This document shows, piece after piece, positions 1 to 7,363 of a DNA stretch of 14,954 nucleotides. The translations under genes were made by a program, and so were the position numbers. Position 1 is the first letter of the stretch. Each line of letters begins with the position of its first letter. The notes beneath the pieces are model-generated. The model saw only the letters and a program-made list of their open reading frames with translations, made no database searches and had not been told where the DNA came from. Source of the stretch: Blastocatellia bacterium (GTDB taxonomy: Bacteria; Acidobacteriota; Blastocatellia; Pyrinomonadales; Pyrinomonadaceae); the NCBI GenBank assembly GCA_013695495.1, contig JACDAK010000344.1:1-14954 (forward strand), read 5' to 3'.

Positions 1-198
1 TAGGTAATCAAGGTTGTTTAATCGGAAAAGTTTCTCGTCTAGGTCACGAAAGGCCTTCAGCTCGGAAACTGCCGAGGAGTACTCGCGCTTCGATACGTGC
101 TCCTGAACACGCTCAAAAATGGCTTCGAGTTTGCGGTCGGAGCCGGAGGACGTTATCTGGACCAGCAGTATTATTAAGAGAACCGGGGCAAGTCTCAT
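1..198 (-). CDS. Small exported protein, 5' part only (runs off the left edge)
   Basis: An open frame of 66 codons reads from an ATG at 198 down to base 1 with no stop, so the gene continues outside the window. The protein begins MRLAPVLLIILLVQITSSGS, a compact signal peptide: one Arg, a leucine/isoleucine-rich core at about residues 3-15, then small residues. The rest is charged and looks helical (about residues 21-66, with KLEAIFERVQEHVSKREYSS followed by ELKAFRDLDEKLFRLNNLDY). That would fit the first helices of a tetratricopeptide-like or coiled-coil periplasmic protein, but this is not proven. The codon just before the ATG is TAG, so no longer start exists. There is no Shine-Dalgarno site; a TAGAAT -10-like box lies only 8 nt upstream. 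The gene follows the repeat protein gene on the same strand but is separated from it by a terminator. Function not recognised. Confidence 0.72.
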   Translation of the reverse strand, partial: MRLAPVLLIILLVQITSSGSDRKLEAIFERVQEHVSKREYSSAVSELKAFRDLDEKLFRLNNLDYL

Positions 199-206
199 CT
201 ATTTCA

Positions 207-212
207 ATTCTA
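207..212 (-). promoter_or_regulatory. Possible -10 box for the left-edge gene
   Basis: On the minus strand TAGAAT (5 of 6 matches to TATAAT) ends 8 nt before the ATG at 198. Transcription would start almost at the start codon and give a leaderless or nearly leaderless mRNA. No good -35 hexamer is visible at 16-18 bp, so this is tentative. Its place just after the terminator of the upstream gene is sensible for a promoter. Confidence 0.3.
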
Positions 213-225
213 CTTGTGAAGCGGC

Positions 226-262
226 AAAAACAAAAAAAGGAGAAGCTGCGAACAGCCTCTCC
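226..262 (-). terminator. Rho-independent terminator with UUCG loop
   Basis: Read on the minus strand, the 10-bp arms GGAGAGGCTG (262-253) and CAGCTTCTCC (248-239) pair fully with one G-U wobble around a TTCG tetraloop. A T7 tract (238-232), a G and five more T's follow directly. It begins 22 nt after the TAA of the repeat protein gene and is a textbook intrinsic terminator for it. Confidence 0.9.
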
Positions 263-284
263 GAAGTTTCACTGGGGGAAAAGG

Positions 285-1286
285 TTACGGAACGCCCACT
301 AGGCTTGGCTTGCCTTTGAGCGATGCAAGCGGGACATCTTCCTTCCCGCCAAACAATAGGGTGCGAAATCCGCCGTCTGAGCTGTCGTTGATATACCAGA
401 TGCCGCGGTTGTAGAACGCCATATCGATGATGCCGTCGCCGTCGTAATCTGCCGGGATCGGAGTCGCGTTGGGCTTTCCGAATTGGAAGGGCTCGACCTC
501 GCCCGTAGTGCTGTCGCGAACGAACCACGTCCCGCTGCGGTAAACTGCGGCATCTGCTCGGCCGTCGCCGGTATAGTCGCCGGGAACCAGGATGTCGTCA
601 CCTGCGGAGCCGAAGAGATAAGATGAGAGTGAACCATCTTTACTGCTCATGATGTACCAGCGGTTCTGACCGGAGCGAAACACAGCGGCATCGGTCTTTC
701 CGTCGCCATCATAATCTGCAGGCACGGGAATGTCGCCGAGCTGGCCCCACCACATAATCTCCGCTTTATCATATGCAAAGTGGTGTGAGGAGAGCAGTAC
801 ATACCACATGCCGTTATCGGGCCGCCAAACGGCGATGTCAGTGATATTGTCACCGTCATAGTCTCCGGGTACCGGCACATCCGGCAAGCTGCCGGTGGGG
901 TATTGAGTGGTGATGCCCCAATGGATCTGCATCAAATGGTCGTCGCTGCTGCGGTGTATATACCACATTCCCGTTTCGGGCCGCCAGATCGCATTATCTT
1001 CGACGCCGTCGCCATCGTAGTCGCCGGGCGTGAGGATGTCGGTCGAATATCCCCACGTCATCACGGTCATACCGCCAGCGTCGCTCTGATCGCGCCGATA
1101 CCAGACACCAGTAGATGGGCGAAACATGCCTATTCGCGGTTTAGCGTCGTCCGTTTCTGCCGCAGGGGTAAACACCGAGGCGACTGCTACGATCATAAAG
1201 AGAGCGGTCAGTGTGCCAAGGTGAGCGGCAGATCGGCGAAACGTTTCGCCCGTTACCAGCGTGATATTTAATTGGGACCGTCGCAT
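285..1286 (-). CDS. Secreted FG-GAP/VCBS-like repeat protein
   Basis: A 333-residue protein. Residues 1-22 are a long basic n-region, followed by a hydrophobic signal core (about 23-39, LGTLTALFMIVAVASVF) and a likely cleavage site near TPAAE. The mature part is almost entirely repeats of about 43-53 residues. Each has [FW]RP..G.WY, then a WG or FG turn, then P.PGDYDGDG..D.A. The WY/WF motif occurs six times (Trp 62, 108, 161, 210, 254, 297) and the Asp-rich loop five times (about 89, 142, 191, 237, 280). The loops resemble calcium-binding FG-GAP/VCBS loops, so a small beta-propeller or solenoid outside the cytoplasm is likely. No catalytic domain or surface anchor is visible, so a binding or structural role is inferred. 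A TTG at 1295 would add three residues but sits directly against the only AGG; the ATG at 1286 is preferred. The gene is divergent from folD. Confidence 0.85.
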   Translation of the reverse strand: MRRSQLNITLVTGETFRRSAAHLGTLTALFMIVAVASVFTPAAETDDAKPRIGMFRPSTGVWYRRDQSDAGGMTVMTWGYSTDILTPGDYDGDGVEDNAIWRPETGMWYIHRSSDDHLMQIHWGITTQYPTGSLPDVPVPGDYDGDNITDIAVWRPDNGMWYVLLSSHHFAYDKAEIMWWGQLGDIPVPADYDGDGKTDAAVFRSGQNRWYIMSSKDGSLSSYLFGSAGDDILVPGDYTGDGRADAAVYRSGTWFVRDSTTGEVEPFQFGKPNATPIPADYDGDGIIDMAFYNRGIWYINDSSDGGFRTLLFGGKEDVPLASLKGKPSLVGVP

Positions 1287-1364
1287 TTTGAACAAACCTA
1301 TATCGTAGAAGACGCCGTTCGCGTCCGCTTTTGCTGAGTTCTAGTTCCTATCTGCCCTACTAAA

Positions 1365-1394
1365 CTGACAATGGTGCACTGGTTCCTGTAAAAT
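1365..1394 (+). promoter_or_regulatory. Sigma70-type promoter of folD and the downstream run
   Basis: CTGACA (1365-1370, 5 of 6 to TTGACA), an 18-bp spacer and TAAAAT (1389-1394, 5 of 6 to TATAAT). The -10 box ends 7 nt before the folD ATG at 1402, so the predicted transcription start falls at about 1401-1402. No Shine-Dalgarno site is present between. This points to a leaderless folD mRNA. Confidence 0.6.
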
Positions 1395-1401
1395 CTCAAA
1401 A

Positions 1402-2328
1402 ATGTCATGCACAATTTTACGCGGGACCGAATTCGCGGAAGCAATTAAATCGGAAGTTAAGTCTGAGATCGATCGGCTCGCTCGGGAACGAGGCTACCGG
1501 CCGTGTCTCGCGGTGGTTCGGGTAGGTGAGGACCCGGCTTCGGCAGTTTATGTCGGGAACAAGATAAAGTCGTCGGAAGAAGTGGGCATCATTTCTGAGC
1601 ACCGCCACTTTGACGATACCGTTTCCAGCGACGAGCTTCTTAGGGTAGTTCAGGAGTTGAATCAGCGTGACGACGTTGACGGCATACTGGTGCAGCTGCC
1701 ACTGCCGAAGCGAGTTGACGAACGCTCGATCCTTGAGGCGATCGACCCGGCCAAGGATGTAGACGGATTTCACCCGATGAATGTGGGGCGGCTTTCGCAG
1801 GGCCACGCGTCTCTTGTGCCGTGCACCCCCGCCGGTGTCATTGAGATATTGAAGCGGTCAAAAATCGACATTGAAGGTAAACACGCGGTTATAGTCGGGC
1901 GCAGCAACATCGTTGGTAAGCCGATGGCGATGTTGCTGCTTCGTGAAAACGCGACTGTGACGATCTGTCATTCACGAACGGCCGATCTGCCCGCGATAAC
2001 TTCGCAGGCGGACATTCTCGTTGCGGCGATCGGCCGAGCGGGATTCGTGCGTGACGAGCACATTAAAGAAGCGGCGACGGTCATTGACGTCGGAATCAAC
2101 AGGGTTGATGATGCCGACCTGGCACGGGAACTGTTTACTGATGACGATCTGCCGAAACGGTTAGCGGCGATCGAAAAGCGGGGCTTTACACTTGCCGGTG
2201 ACGTCAGCTATAAAGACGCGGTGGCAAAGGCGGGAGCGTTCACGCCGGTCCCGGGCGGCGTTGGGCTTTTGACGGTGGCTATGTTGATGAAGAATACTGT
2301 TGACGCTGCAAAAGCACGGCGAACTTAA
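1402..2328 (+). CDS. folD: Bifunctional methylenetetrahydrofolate dehydrogenase / methenyltetrahydrofolate cyclohydrolase
   Basis: Cytosolic one-carbon enzyme that interconverts 5,10-methylene-THF, methenyl-THF and 10-formyl-THF using NADP. The 308-residue protein has the full family pattern. The substrate segment SAVYVGNKIKSSEEVGI carries Tyr50 and the catalytic Lys54, the same numbers as E. coli FolD. After it come the VQLPLP and KDVDGFHP segments, PCTPAG, the nucleotide-binding GRSNIVGKP loop and the C-terminal TPVPGGVGLLT segment. The last of these usually reads GGVGPMT, so Leu-Leu here is a mild variant. It is the first gene of the long plus-strand run; the next gene starts 3 nt after its TAA. 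There is no Shine-Dalgarno site, and the promoter lies so close that translation is probably leaderless. The identification is secure. Confidence 0.97.
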   Translation: MSCTILRGTEFAEAIKSEVKSEIDRLARERGYRPCLAVVRVGEDPASAVYVGNKIKSSEEVGIISEHRHFDDTVSSDELLRVVQELNQRDDVDGILVQLPLPKRVDERSILEAIDPAKDVDGFHPMNVGRLSQGHASLVPCTPAGVIEILKRSKIDIEGKHAVIVGRSNIVGKPMAMLLLRENATVTICHSRTADLPAITSQADILVAAIGRAGFVRDEHIKEAATVIDVGINRVDDADLARELFTDDDLPKRLAAIEKRGFTLAGDVSYKDAVAKAGAFTPVPGGVGLLTVAMLMKNTVDAAKARRT

Positions 2329-2331
2329 AAT

Positions 2332-2631
2332 ATGAACTTTGAAGATTATCAATCGGCGGCAAGCAAGACCGCGCTGTACCCTCGACGAATGGAGAACCTT
2401 GAATATCCCACGCTGGGACTTGCCGGCGAGGCCGGCGAGGTGGCGAATATCGTTAAAAAGATTCAGCGCGACCATGGCGGTGTGATCGTTGACGAGACGC
2501 GGGCGAAGCTTAAGGACGAGTTGGGCGATGTGCTCTGGTATATTTCGGCATGTGCGGACGAGTTGGGGCTGACGCTCGCCGAGATCGCCGAATACAACGT
2601 AGACAAGCTCGCGCAGCGTCATAGCAAATAA
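2332..2631 (+). CDS. MazG-like nucleotide pyrophosphohydrolase
   Basis: A 99-residue all-alpha protein of the MazG/NTP-PPase superfamily, which hydrolyses (d)NTPs to monophosphates and pyrophosphate, often as house-cleaning. The metal-binding signature is complete: Glu33-x-x-Glu36 in GLAGEAGEVANIVKK, and Glu63-x-x-Asp66 in KLKDELGDVLWYI. Its length fits the short single-domain MazG-like group rather than the roughly 260-residue two-domain MazG. A phage-type or RS21-C6-like specificity cannot be judged from sequence alone. It starts 3 nt after folD and ends 2 nt before coaE, so it is almost certainly cotranscribed. The catalytic GEAGE is encoded by a perfect 9-bp tandem repeat (2422-2439). Confidence 0.88.
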   Translation: MNFEDYQSAASKTALYPRRMENLEYPTLGLAGEAGEVANIVKKIQRDHGGVIVDETRAKLKDELGDVLWYISACADELGLTLAEIAEYNVDKLAQRHSK

Positions 2632-2633
2632 CG

Positions 2634-3281
2634 ATGTTGAAGGCTGGCCTGACCGGCTCGATCGCGGTTGGAAAAACGGTTGTATGCGACGTTTTTCGGG
2701 AGCTTGGCTGCCGGGTTCTGGATGCCGACCTGACGGCTCGCGAAGTTGTGAAGCCGGGAACCGACGGCTTGGCTAAAATCGTTAAGGAGTTCGGAAGGGA
2801 GATGCTTCTTCCCGACGGCAGCCTCGACCGGAAAAAGCTCGGAGCACTCGTCTTTGCGGATGAGGCGAAACGGGAAAAGCTTAATGAGATCGTCCATCCG
2901 CTCGTAAGTGCAGAACAGGACAGATGGCTCAGCGAAAATGAAAAGAGCTTCCCTGACTCGATCTCGATCGTCGATGCGGCGTTAATGATCGAATCCGGAG
3001 GGTACAAACGGTTTGATAGATTGATTGTCGTCTGGTGCGAACCTGATATACAATTACGCAGATTGATGAATCGTGATGGGATAGATGCCGCCGCTGCTGC
3101 ACAGCGGATAGCGGTGCAGATGCCGCAGGTAGAAAAGAAAAAGTTCGCAGATCACCTTATCGATACATCAAAGGGTTTCGAAGATGCGCGTCGGCAGGTT
3201 TCAAGAGTTTTCCATGAATTGACAGTATTTAAAGACGAGACGTGTGAAACCACAAAAGGAAAGCCCACTCCTCACGAATGA
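2634..3281 (+). CDS. coaE: Dephospho-CoA kinase
   Basis: Phosphorylates the 3'-hydroxyl of the ribose of dephospho-CoA with ATP, the last step of coenzyme A synthesis, in the cytosol. The 215-residue protein starts with the P-loop GLTGSIAVGKT (Lys14, Thr15); Ser-Ile-Ala replaces the more usual Gly-Ile-Gly. Other family marks follow: LDADLTAREVV (Asp30, Asp32), EIVHPLV, and DAALMIESGGYKRFD, the VPLLFE-type segment. The lid stretch NRDGIDAAAAAQRIAVQMP comes next. The length is normal for the family, with a short polar tail. It begins 2 nt after the mazG-like stop. The end is unusual: its last 38 nt overlap the start of the next gene in another frame. The coaX gene for the first step of the same pathway is also in this window, but in a separate unit. 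Confidence 0.95.
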   Translation: MLKAGLTGSIAVGKTVVCDVFRELGCRVLDADLTAREVVKPGTDGLAKIVKEFGREMLLPDGSLDRKKLGALVFADEAKREKLNEIVHPLVSAEQDRWLSENEKSFPDSISIVDAALMIESGGYKRFDRLIVVWCEPDIQLRRLMNRDGIDAAAAAQRIAVQMPQVEKKKFADHLIDTSKGFEDARRQVSRVFHELTVFKDETCETTKGKPTPHE

Positions 3282-5100
3282 GCCCCGCCGGGGGCGTGTA
3301 ACGATAGCGCGTGTATTTATCCTTTCCATCGCACTTCTATCGCTTTCCTGCAGTGAACTAAAAACTCCGCCATCGCTTCCTTACTATTCAGAGACCGCAC
3401 CGCCGCCGAAACAGGAGTTTCGCTGGAGCAATGGGCGCATGCCCAAATCATTTGATCCGGTTCGGGCTGCGGCGCCGCCTGAGACGGACGTTGTCCGCGT
3501 CATGTATGAAGGCTTGACGGAAATCGATGCCCGAACGCTGGAGCCGGTGCCGGCTGTTGCAGAGTCTTGGTCTGCGTCAGAGGACAAAAAAGATTGGACG
3601 TTTGTGATCCGCAATGATGCGAAATGGTCGAACGGTGAGTCGGTAACGGCGGATGATTTTGTCCGCTCGTGGAAGCGTGCGGCAGAGATGGGTAATGCCA
3701 TTTCGAACCCCGGACTATTTAAGAATATTCGCGGATTCGCAGAGATCATCGCGGCAGATTTAACCGAATCGGACAAAGGAGGAAACGCAAAGCCGGATCG
3801 CGTCAAAGCGGTAAGCACACCAGTGCCGCCGCCGACTGCGAAGCCGTCGCCCCGCCCGACCGAGCCTGCAAAACCGCTTCCGGATACTGCCTTGACCGGA
3901 CCGATGAATTCACCGGAGCCGACAGTACCTGAGAAGGAGACCCGGGGCGTGTGGGCCGAGAACCCCCGCACGCTTAAGGTATCTCTCGTGGCGGCAGATG
4001 CGGACCTGCCAAAGCTTTTCGCTCACCCGGTGTTTCGGCCTGTTCCCGATGTGGGTGATGAAGCGGTCGAAGGATTGAGCGCGGAGATAGTGACGAACGG
4101 CGCGTTTCGTATCTCATCGGTCAGCGAGGACCGGATCACGCTTGATCGCGCGGAGACTTATTGGAATCGCGATGAGATCAAGCTGGATACTATCGAATTC
4201 GTCGCAACCGAGACCGCGGAGAAGGCTCTTGAGATCTATCGCGCGGGTGGTGTCGACGCGGTGACCAATGCCGATCTTGCTCCTCTGGCTTTAAAGCTTC
4301 TTGCACCTTATGAAGACTTTCGCAGAACCACACATGCTGCGCTGAACTTCTACGAATTCAATATCAATATTGCTCCTTATGACGATGCACGAGTCCGCGA
4401 GGCGTTGAGCATCGCCGTCGACCGTTCACGTCTAGCTGACAGTGATCTTGCCGGTGCGGCCGAACCCGCGTATGCCTTATCGCCGTTCAGCGGAGCGAAC
4501 GATACGAAGATCGTAGAGGACAAGATGCGGGCACGCGAGCTGCTTGGTGAAGCAGGTTATCCGGATGGGGAAGAGTTTCCGCCGGTTCGGCTTCTTGTTA
4601 ATCGCAATGAGACGCAGCAGCGCGTGGCCCGTTCGATCGCACGCATGTGGAAGGACGCGTTGAATATCGACACCGAGGTAATACAGGTGGAGTCGGCACG
4701 GTTTGAGGAGATCCGCCGCAGCGGTGAGTTCGATGTATTGAGACGAAATGTTGTGTACCAAACAACGAACGAGCTTGCGATAATGGACTTGTTGGTAAGC
4801 ATCGAACCATACACAGCTGATAAAAAGCCGGTCGATGAGCCCAAACCACGCCAACCGGCCACGGACGATCTGCTTTTGGGCGGGGTAGCCGGGGAGTCTA
4901 TGATCGAGCATCTTTTTGAAGGCGATCGCCAGACGGCGGATTTTCAGATAATGCCGCTTTATTTCCCCGTATCGTTCTCGCTGGTCAAGCCGTACATTCT
5001 TGGATTTGAGATCAACAGCCTTGACGCTCCGTCGGTTACTGAGGTGATGATCGACAACAACTGGCAACGTGGAAAGCAGGTTTCGGAATCGAAGTTTTAA
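3244..5100 (+). CDS. Peptide ABC transporter substrate-binding lipoprotein, first copy (SBP_bac_5 family, divergent)
   Basis: A 618-residue periplasmic receptor of the OppA/DppA family. A basic 23-residue n-region and the core VFILSIALLSLSC end in Cys36, the likely lipidation site, although Ser at -3 is not the classic lipobox residue. Family blocks are clear: SNGRMPKSFDPVRA, VMYEGLTEIDARTLEPVPAVAESW, WSNGESVTADDFVRSWKRA, TNGAFRI, ALNFYEFNINIAPYDDARVREALSIAVDR and ARELLGEAGYP. Two oddities stand out. A proline-rich insertion fills about residues 182-236. The usual C-lobe W-x-x-DY-x-DP-x-x-FL motif is missing; residues 498-535 read differently and include a second proline/lysine stretch. The start is GTG at 3244, inside coaE. 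No later in-frame start keeps the signal peptide, and an in-frame TGA lies at 3220. It is the first of two receptor genes before oppBCDF; its ligand is unknown. Confidence 0.88.
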   Translation: MKPQKESPLLTNEPRRGRVTIARVFILSIALLSLSCSELKTPPSLPYYSETAPPPKQEFRWSNGRMPKSFDPVRAAAPPETDVVRVMYEGLTEIDARTLEPVPAVAESWSASEDKKDWTFVIRNDAKWSNGESVTADDFVRSWKRAAEMGNAISNPGLFKNIRGFAEIIAADLTESDKGGNAKPDRVKAVSTPVPPPTAKPSPRPTEPAKPLPDTALTGPMNSPEPTVPEKETRGVWAENPRTLKVSLVAADADLPKLFAHPVFRPVPDVGDEAVEGLSAEIVTNGAFRISSVSEDRITLDRAETYWNRDEIKLDTIEFVATETAEKALEIYRAGGVDAVTNADLAPLALKLLAPYEDFRRTTHAALNFYEFNINIAPYDDARVREALSIAVDRSRLADSDLAGAAEPAYALSPFSGANDTKIVEDKMRARELLGEAGYPDGEEFPPVRLLVNRNETQQRVARSIARMWKDALNIDTEVIQVESARFEEIRRSGEFDVLRRNVVYQTTNELAIMDLLVSIEPYTADKKPVDEPKPRQPATDDLLLGGVAGESMIEHLFEGDRQTADFQIMPLYFPVSFSLVKPYILGFEINSLDAPSVTEVMIDNNWQRGKQVSESKF

Positions 5101-5238
5101 GCACGGTCTTGTAAGCAGGACTCTCTCTCTAAATGCTTGAGCGACAAAGATTATGTTGCCGATGAGCGTGCTAACATGATAAGTTTAACGGTGATTGTGC
5201 CCCTCTCCCTTTCCTTTCGGTCTAGCATTTCAAAGTCT

Positions 5239-7338
5239 ATGAGAACACAGATGGCATTCGCCGGTTTTAGTCAGTTTCGAGCCATACTTGCGTTGATCGC
5301 ATTTGCCTTATTGTCGGTCAGCTGTACATCCAGTGCGGCGGGAAGGTATTACGGGAAGACGGAACCGCCAGCGGACAACGTTCTTCGCTACGTTTCGGGC
5401 TCGGAACCGGAATCGTTGGATCCTGCTATCCCGACCGGTCAGCCGGAAGCTCGGCTGCTGATGGCGATCCACGATGGCCTGGTCGAATATCACCCGAAAA
5501 CGATGAAGCCGATCCCGGCGATCGCGGAGAGTTGGGAAATTTCGCCGGATGTGAGTGAGTACATCTTTCATCTTAGAAAGAACGCTGTTTTCTCCAATGG
5601 GGATCCGATCACTGCGAATGACTTTGTTTATTCGTTTCAGCGGGCACTCGCTCCCGAATTCCTGGCAAAGAACGCGTATCTTGCCTATTACATTAGGTAT
5701 GCTGAGGCATTCAACAGCAAGAAGGCATTTGTCAGGAGAGCGGACGGAAATTTCGTGCTCAGAAGGGAGCTTGACGCAGGCGGACAGACTCCGGAGGTTA
5801 GTAGCGAAGTTTTTGGCCCGCAGACTGAAACCGGGACGGCGTTGAGTAGTCCCGAACGCCTAACCGTCCCCGGCGACGAGAAAGCCCGTACTGTTCTCTT
5901 TGAAAAGGACGAGAAACTGGGGGCGATTACCGCAGGGGCGGAGTTTGTTCCCGTGACTGGAGCAGATATGGGCGTCGAGGCGATCGACGACTACACACTG
6001 CGGATCAAGCTTCGACAATCTGCACCGTTTTTTATAGATCTATTAAGCCATCAATTCTTTAAGGTTGTTCACCGAGGAGCCATAGAAAAGCACGGTGCGC
6101 AGTGGGTGCGACCGGAACATATCGTGACGAGCGGAGCCTTCAAAGTTAAGGAGCATTACCCTTACGACCGTATCGTGTTAGAAAAAGATCCGGGTTATTG
6201 GGACGCCGACGCAGTAAGACTCAGCGGTATTGAGTTTTACCCATTGGAAGAAGCGACCACGATGATGAACCTTTACAAAGCGGGTTCGCTGTACGCGGTT
6301 TACAATGCAGTTCCCCCTGCGGCGTGGATCGACACACTGAAAGAGTATAAGGATGAGTACATGGATCATCCGGCGGTTACGCTTCAGTACTACACTTTCA
6401 ATGTTACACGGGCTCCGATGGACAATGCGAAGGTCAGACAGGCGTTTGCTCTTGCGATCGACCGTGAGGCAATCGCCACCTACCGCAAAACCACGAAGCC
6501 TACAATCGATTTTACGCCGATCGGTATTTTTCCGGAGTACGAGGAAGTAAGAGACCGTATATATACCCGCGAGCTCGCAAAACAGGGCCGTACTCTGGAA
6601 CAATGGAAAGCGAGGATGTTCGATCCTGAACGTGCCCGTGAACTGCTTGCCGAGGCCGGCTATCCGGTCGTCCAGTCGGGCAGTGGATGGGCCAGCCCGA
6701 GTTTCCCGATAGCGGAAGTTGAGGTCCTATACAACACGAGTGAAAGTAATAAAGCCATAGCTGAGTTCATCCAGGCACAATGGCGGCAAAATCTCGGAAT
6801 TACCGTTGCTCTCAAGAACATGGAATGGAAGACGTTCCTTAATGTGAGAAAGGAACTCGATTATCGCGGAGTGGGCCGTGCCGGATGGGTCGGGGATTAC
6901 ATGGACCCGTTCACGTTCTTAAAGCTGTTTTATACCAAAGACAACGACAGCTCTACCGGCTGGTATGATCCGAATTATGACAGGCTTGTTAATGAAGCGA
7001 ATCGCGAGCTGGACCCGATCAAACGATTTGAGATCCTTGCGGAGGCCGAATTCTTCGTTATGGATCAGCAGCCGGTAATGCCGTTCATGACGGATTCCAC
7101 GAATTGGATGAAGAAGCCTTTTGTGAAGGGGATGTATCCGAACCCGCAAACTCTCCACCCCTGGAAGTTCGTATACATTGAGCAAGACTCGGCGAAGTGG
7201 GATCAGAACGCCGCGAATATAATGGTGGAGAGAGACGAGACTGTGCTGAGTCATGTTGAGAGGTTAATGCAGACCCAGAACACTCGCTCGGCGATGGGCT
7301 CGCAGCAGGCTTCGGTCGCTGAGACCAGTGCTCAATAA
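5239..7338 (+). CDS. oppA: Peptide ABC transporter substrate-binding lipoprotein, second copy (OppA-like)
   Basis: A periplasmic oligopeptide receptor of about 699 residues in the SBP_bac_5 family, longer than the usual 500-550. The signal core ILALIAFALLSVSC puts the lipid cysteine at 29; as in the first copy, Ser stands at -3. Recognisable blocks are LRYVSGSEPESLDPA, AIHDGLVEYHPKTMKPIPAIAESW, FSNGDPITANDFVYSFQRAL, VTSGAFKVKEHYPYD, YYTFNVTRAPMDNAKVRQAFALAIDR and the C-lobe motif GRAGWVGDYMDPFTFLKLF. The extra length lies mainly at about residues 158-240, where the first copy also has an insertion. A TTG at 5137 would add 34 residues but would bury the signal peptide. The ATG at 5239 is chosen, and the ATG at 5251, with GAGA 6 nt before it, is also possible. 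The protein is 25 nt upstream of oppB and probably the main receptor of this importer. Confidence 0.9.
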   Translation: MRTQMAFAGFSQFRAILALIAFALLSVSCTSSAAGRYYGKTEPPADNVLRYVSGSEPESLDPAIPTGQPEARLLMAIHDGLVEYHPKTMKPIPAIAESWEISPDVSEYIFHLRKNAVFSNGDPITANDFVYSFQRALAPEFLAKNAYLAYYIRYAEAFNSKKAFVRRADGNFVLRRELDAGGQTPEVSSEVFGPQTETGTALSSPERLTVPGDEKARTVLFEKDEKLGAITAGAEFVPVTGADMGVEAIDDYTLRIKLRQSAPFFIDLLSHQFFKVVHRGAIEKHGAQWVRPEHIVTSGAFKVKEHYPYDRIVLEKDPGYWDADAVRLSGIEFYPLEEATTMMNLYKAGSLYAVYNAVPPAAWIDTLKEYKDEYMDHPAVTLQYYTFNVTRAPMDNAKVRQAFALAIDREAIATYRKTTKPTIDFTPIGIFPEYEEVRDRIYTRELAKQGRTLEQWKARMFDPERARELLAEAGYPVVQSGSGWASPSFPIAEVEVLYNTSESNKAIAEFIQAQWRQNLGITVALKNMEWKTFLNVRKELDYRGVGRAGWVGDYMDPFTFLKLFYTKDNDSSTGWYDPNYDRLVNEANRELDPIKRFEILAEAEFFVMDQQPVMPFMTDSTNWMKKPFVKGMYPNPQTLHPWKFVYIEQDSAKWDQNAANIMVERDETVLSHVERLMQTQNTRSAMGSQQASVAETSAQ

Positions 7339-7363
7339 TCAACACCTAGAACGGAAACAATAA

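Noticed and set aside
119..319. Plus-strand open frame of 66 codons at the left edge
   Set aside because: It is the antisense of the left-edge exported protein and of the terminator; the minus-strand frame has a signal peptide and a sensible start.
1287..1295. TTG start of the repeat protein three residues upstream
   Set aside because: The only AGG would almost touch the TTG; the ATG at 1286 has a more usual distance.
2422..2439. Perfect 9-bp tandem repeat in the MazG-like gene
   Set aside because: It encodes the conserved GEAGE metal site, so codon choice on a repeated protein motif explains it.
3384..3971. Long minus-strand open frame opposite the first receptor gene
   Set aside because: It is a shadow of the receptor frame, with low-complexity Gly/Ser content and no start signal or family motif.
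5137..5238. N-terminal extension of the second receptor from TTG 5137
   Set aside because: It would place about 34 extra residues before a good lipoprotein signal peptide. No Shine-Dalgarno site supports it.
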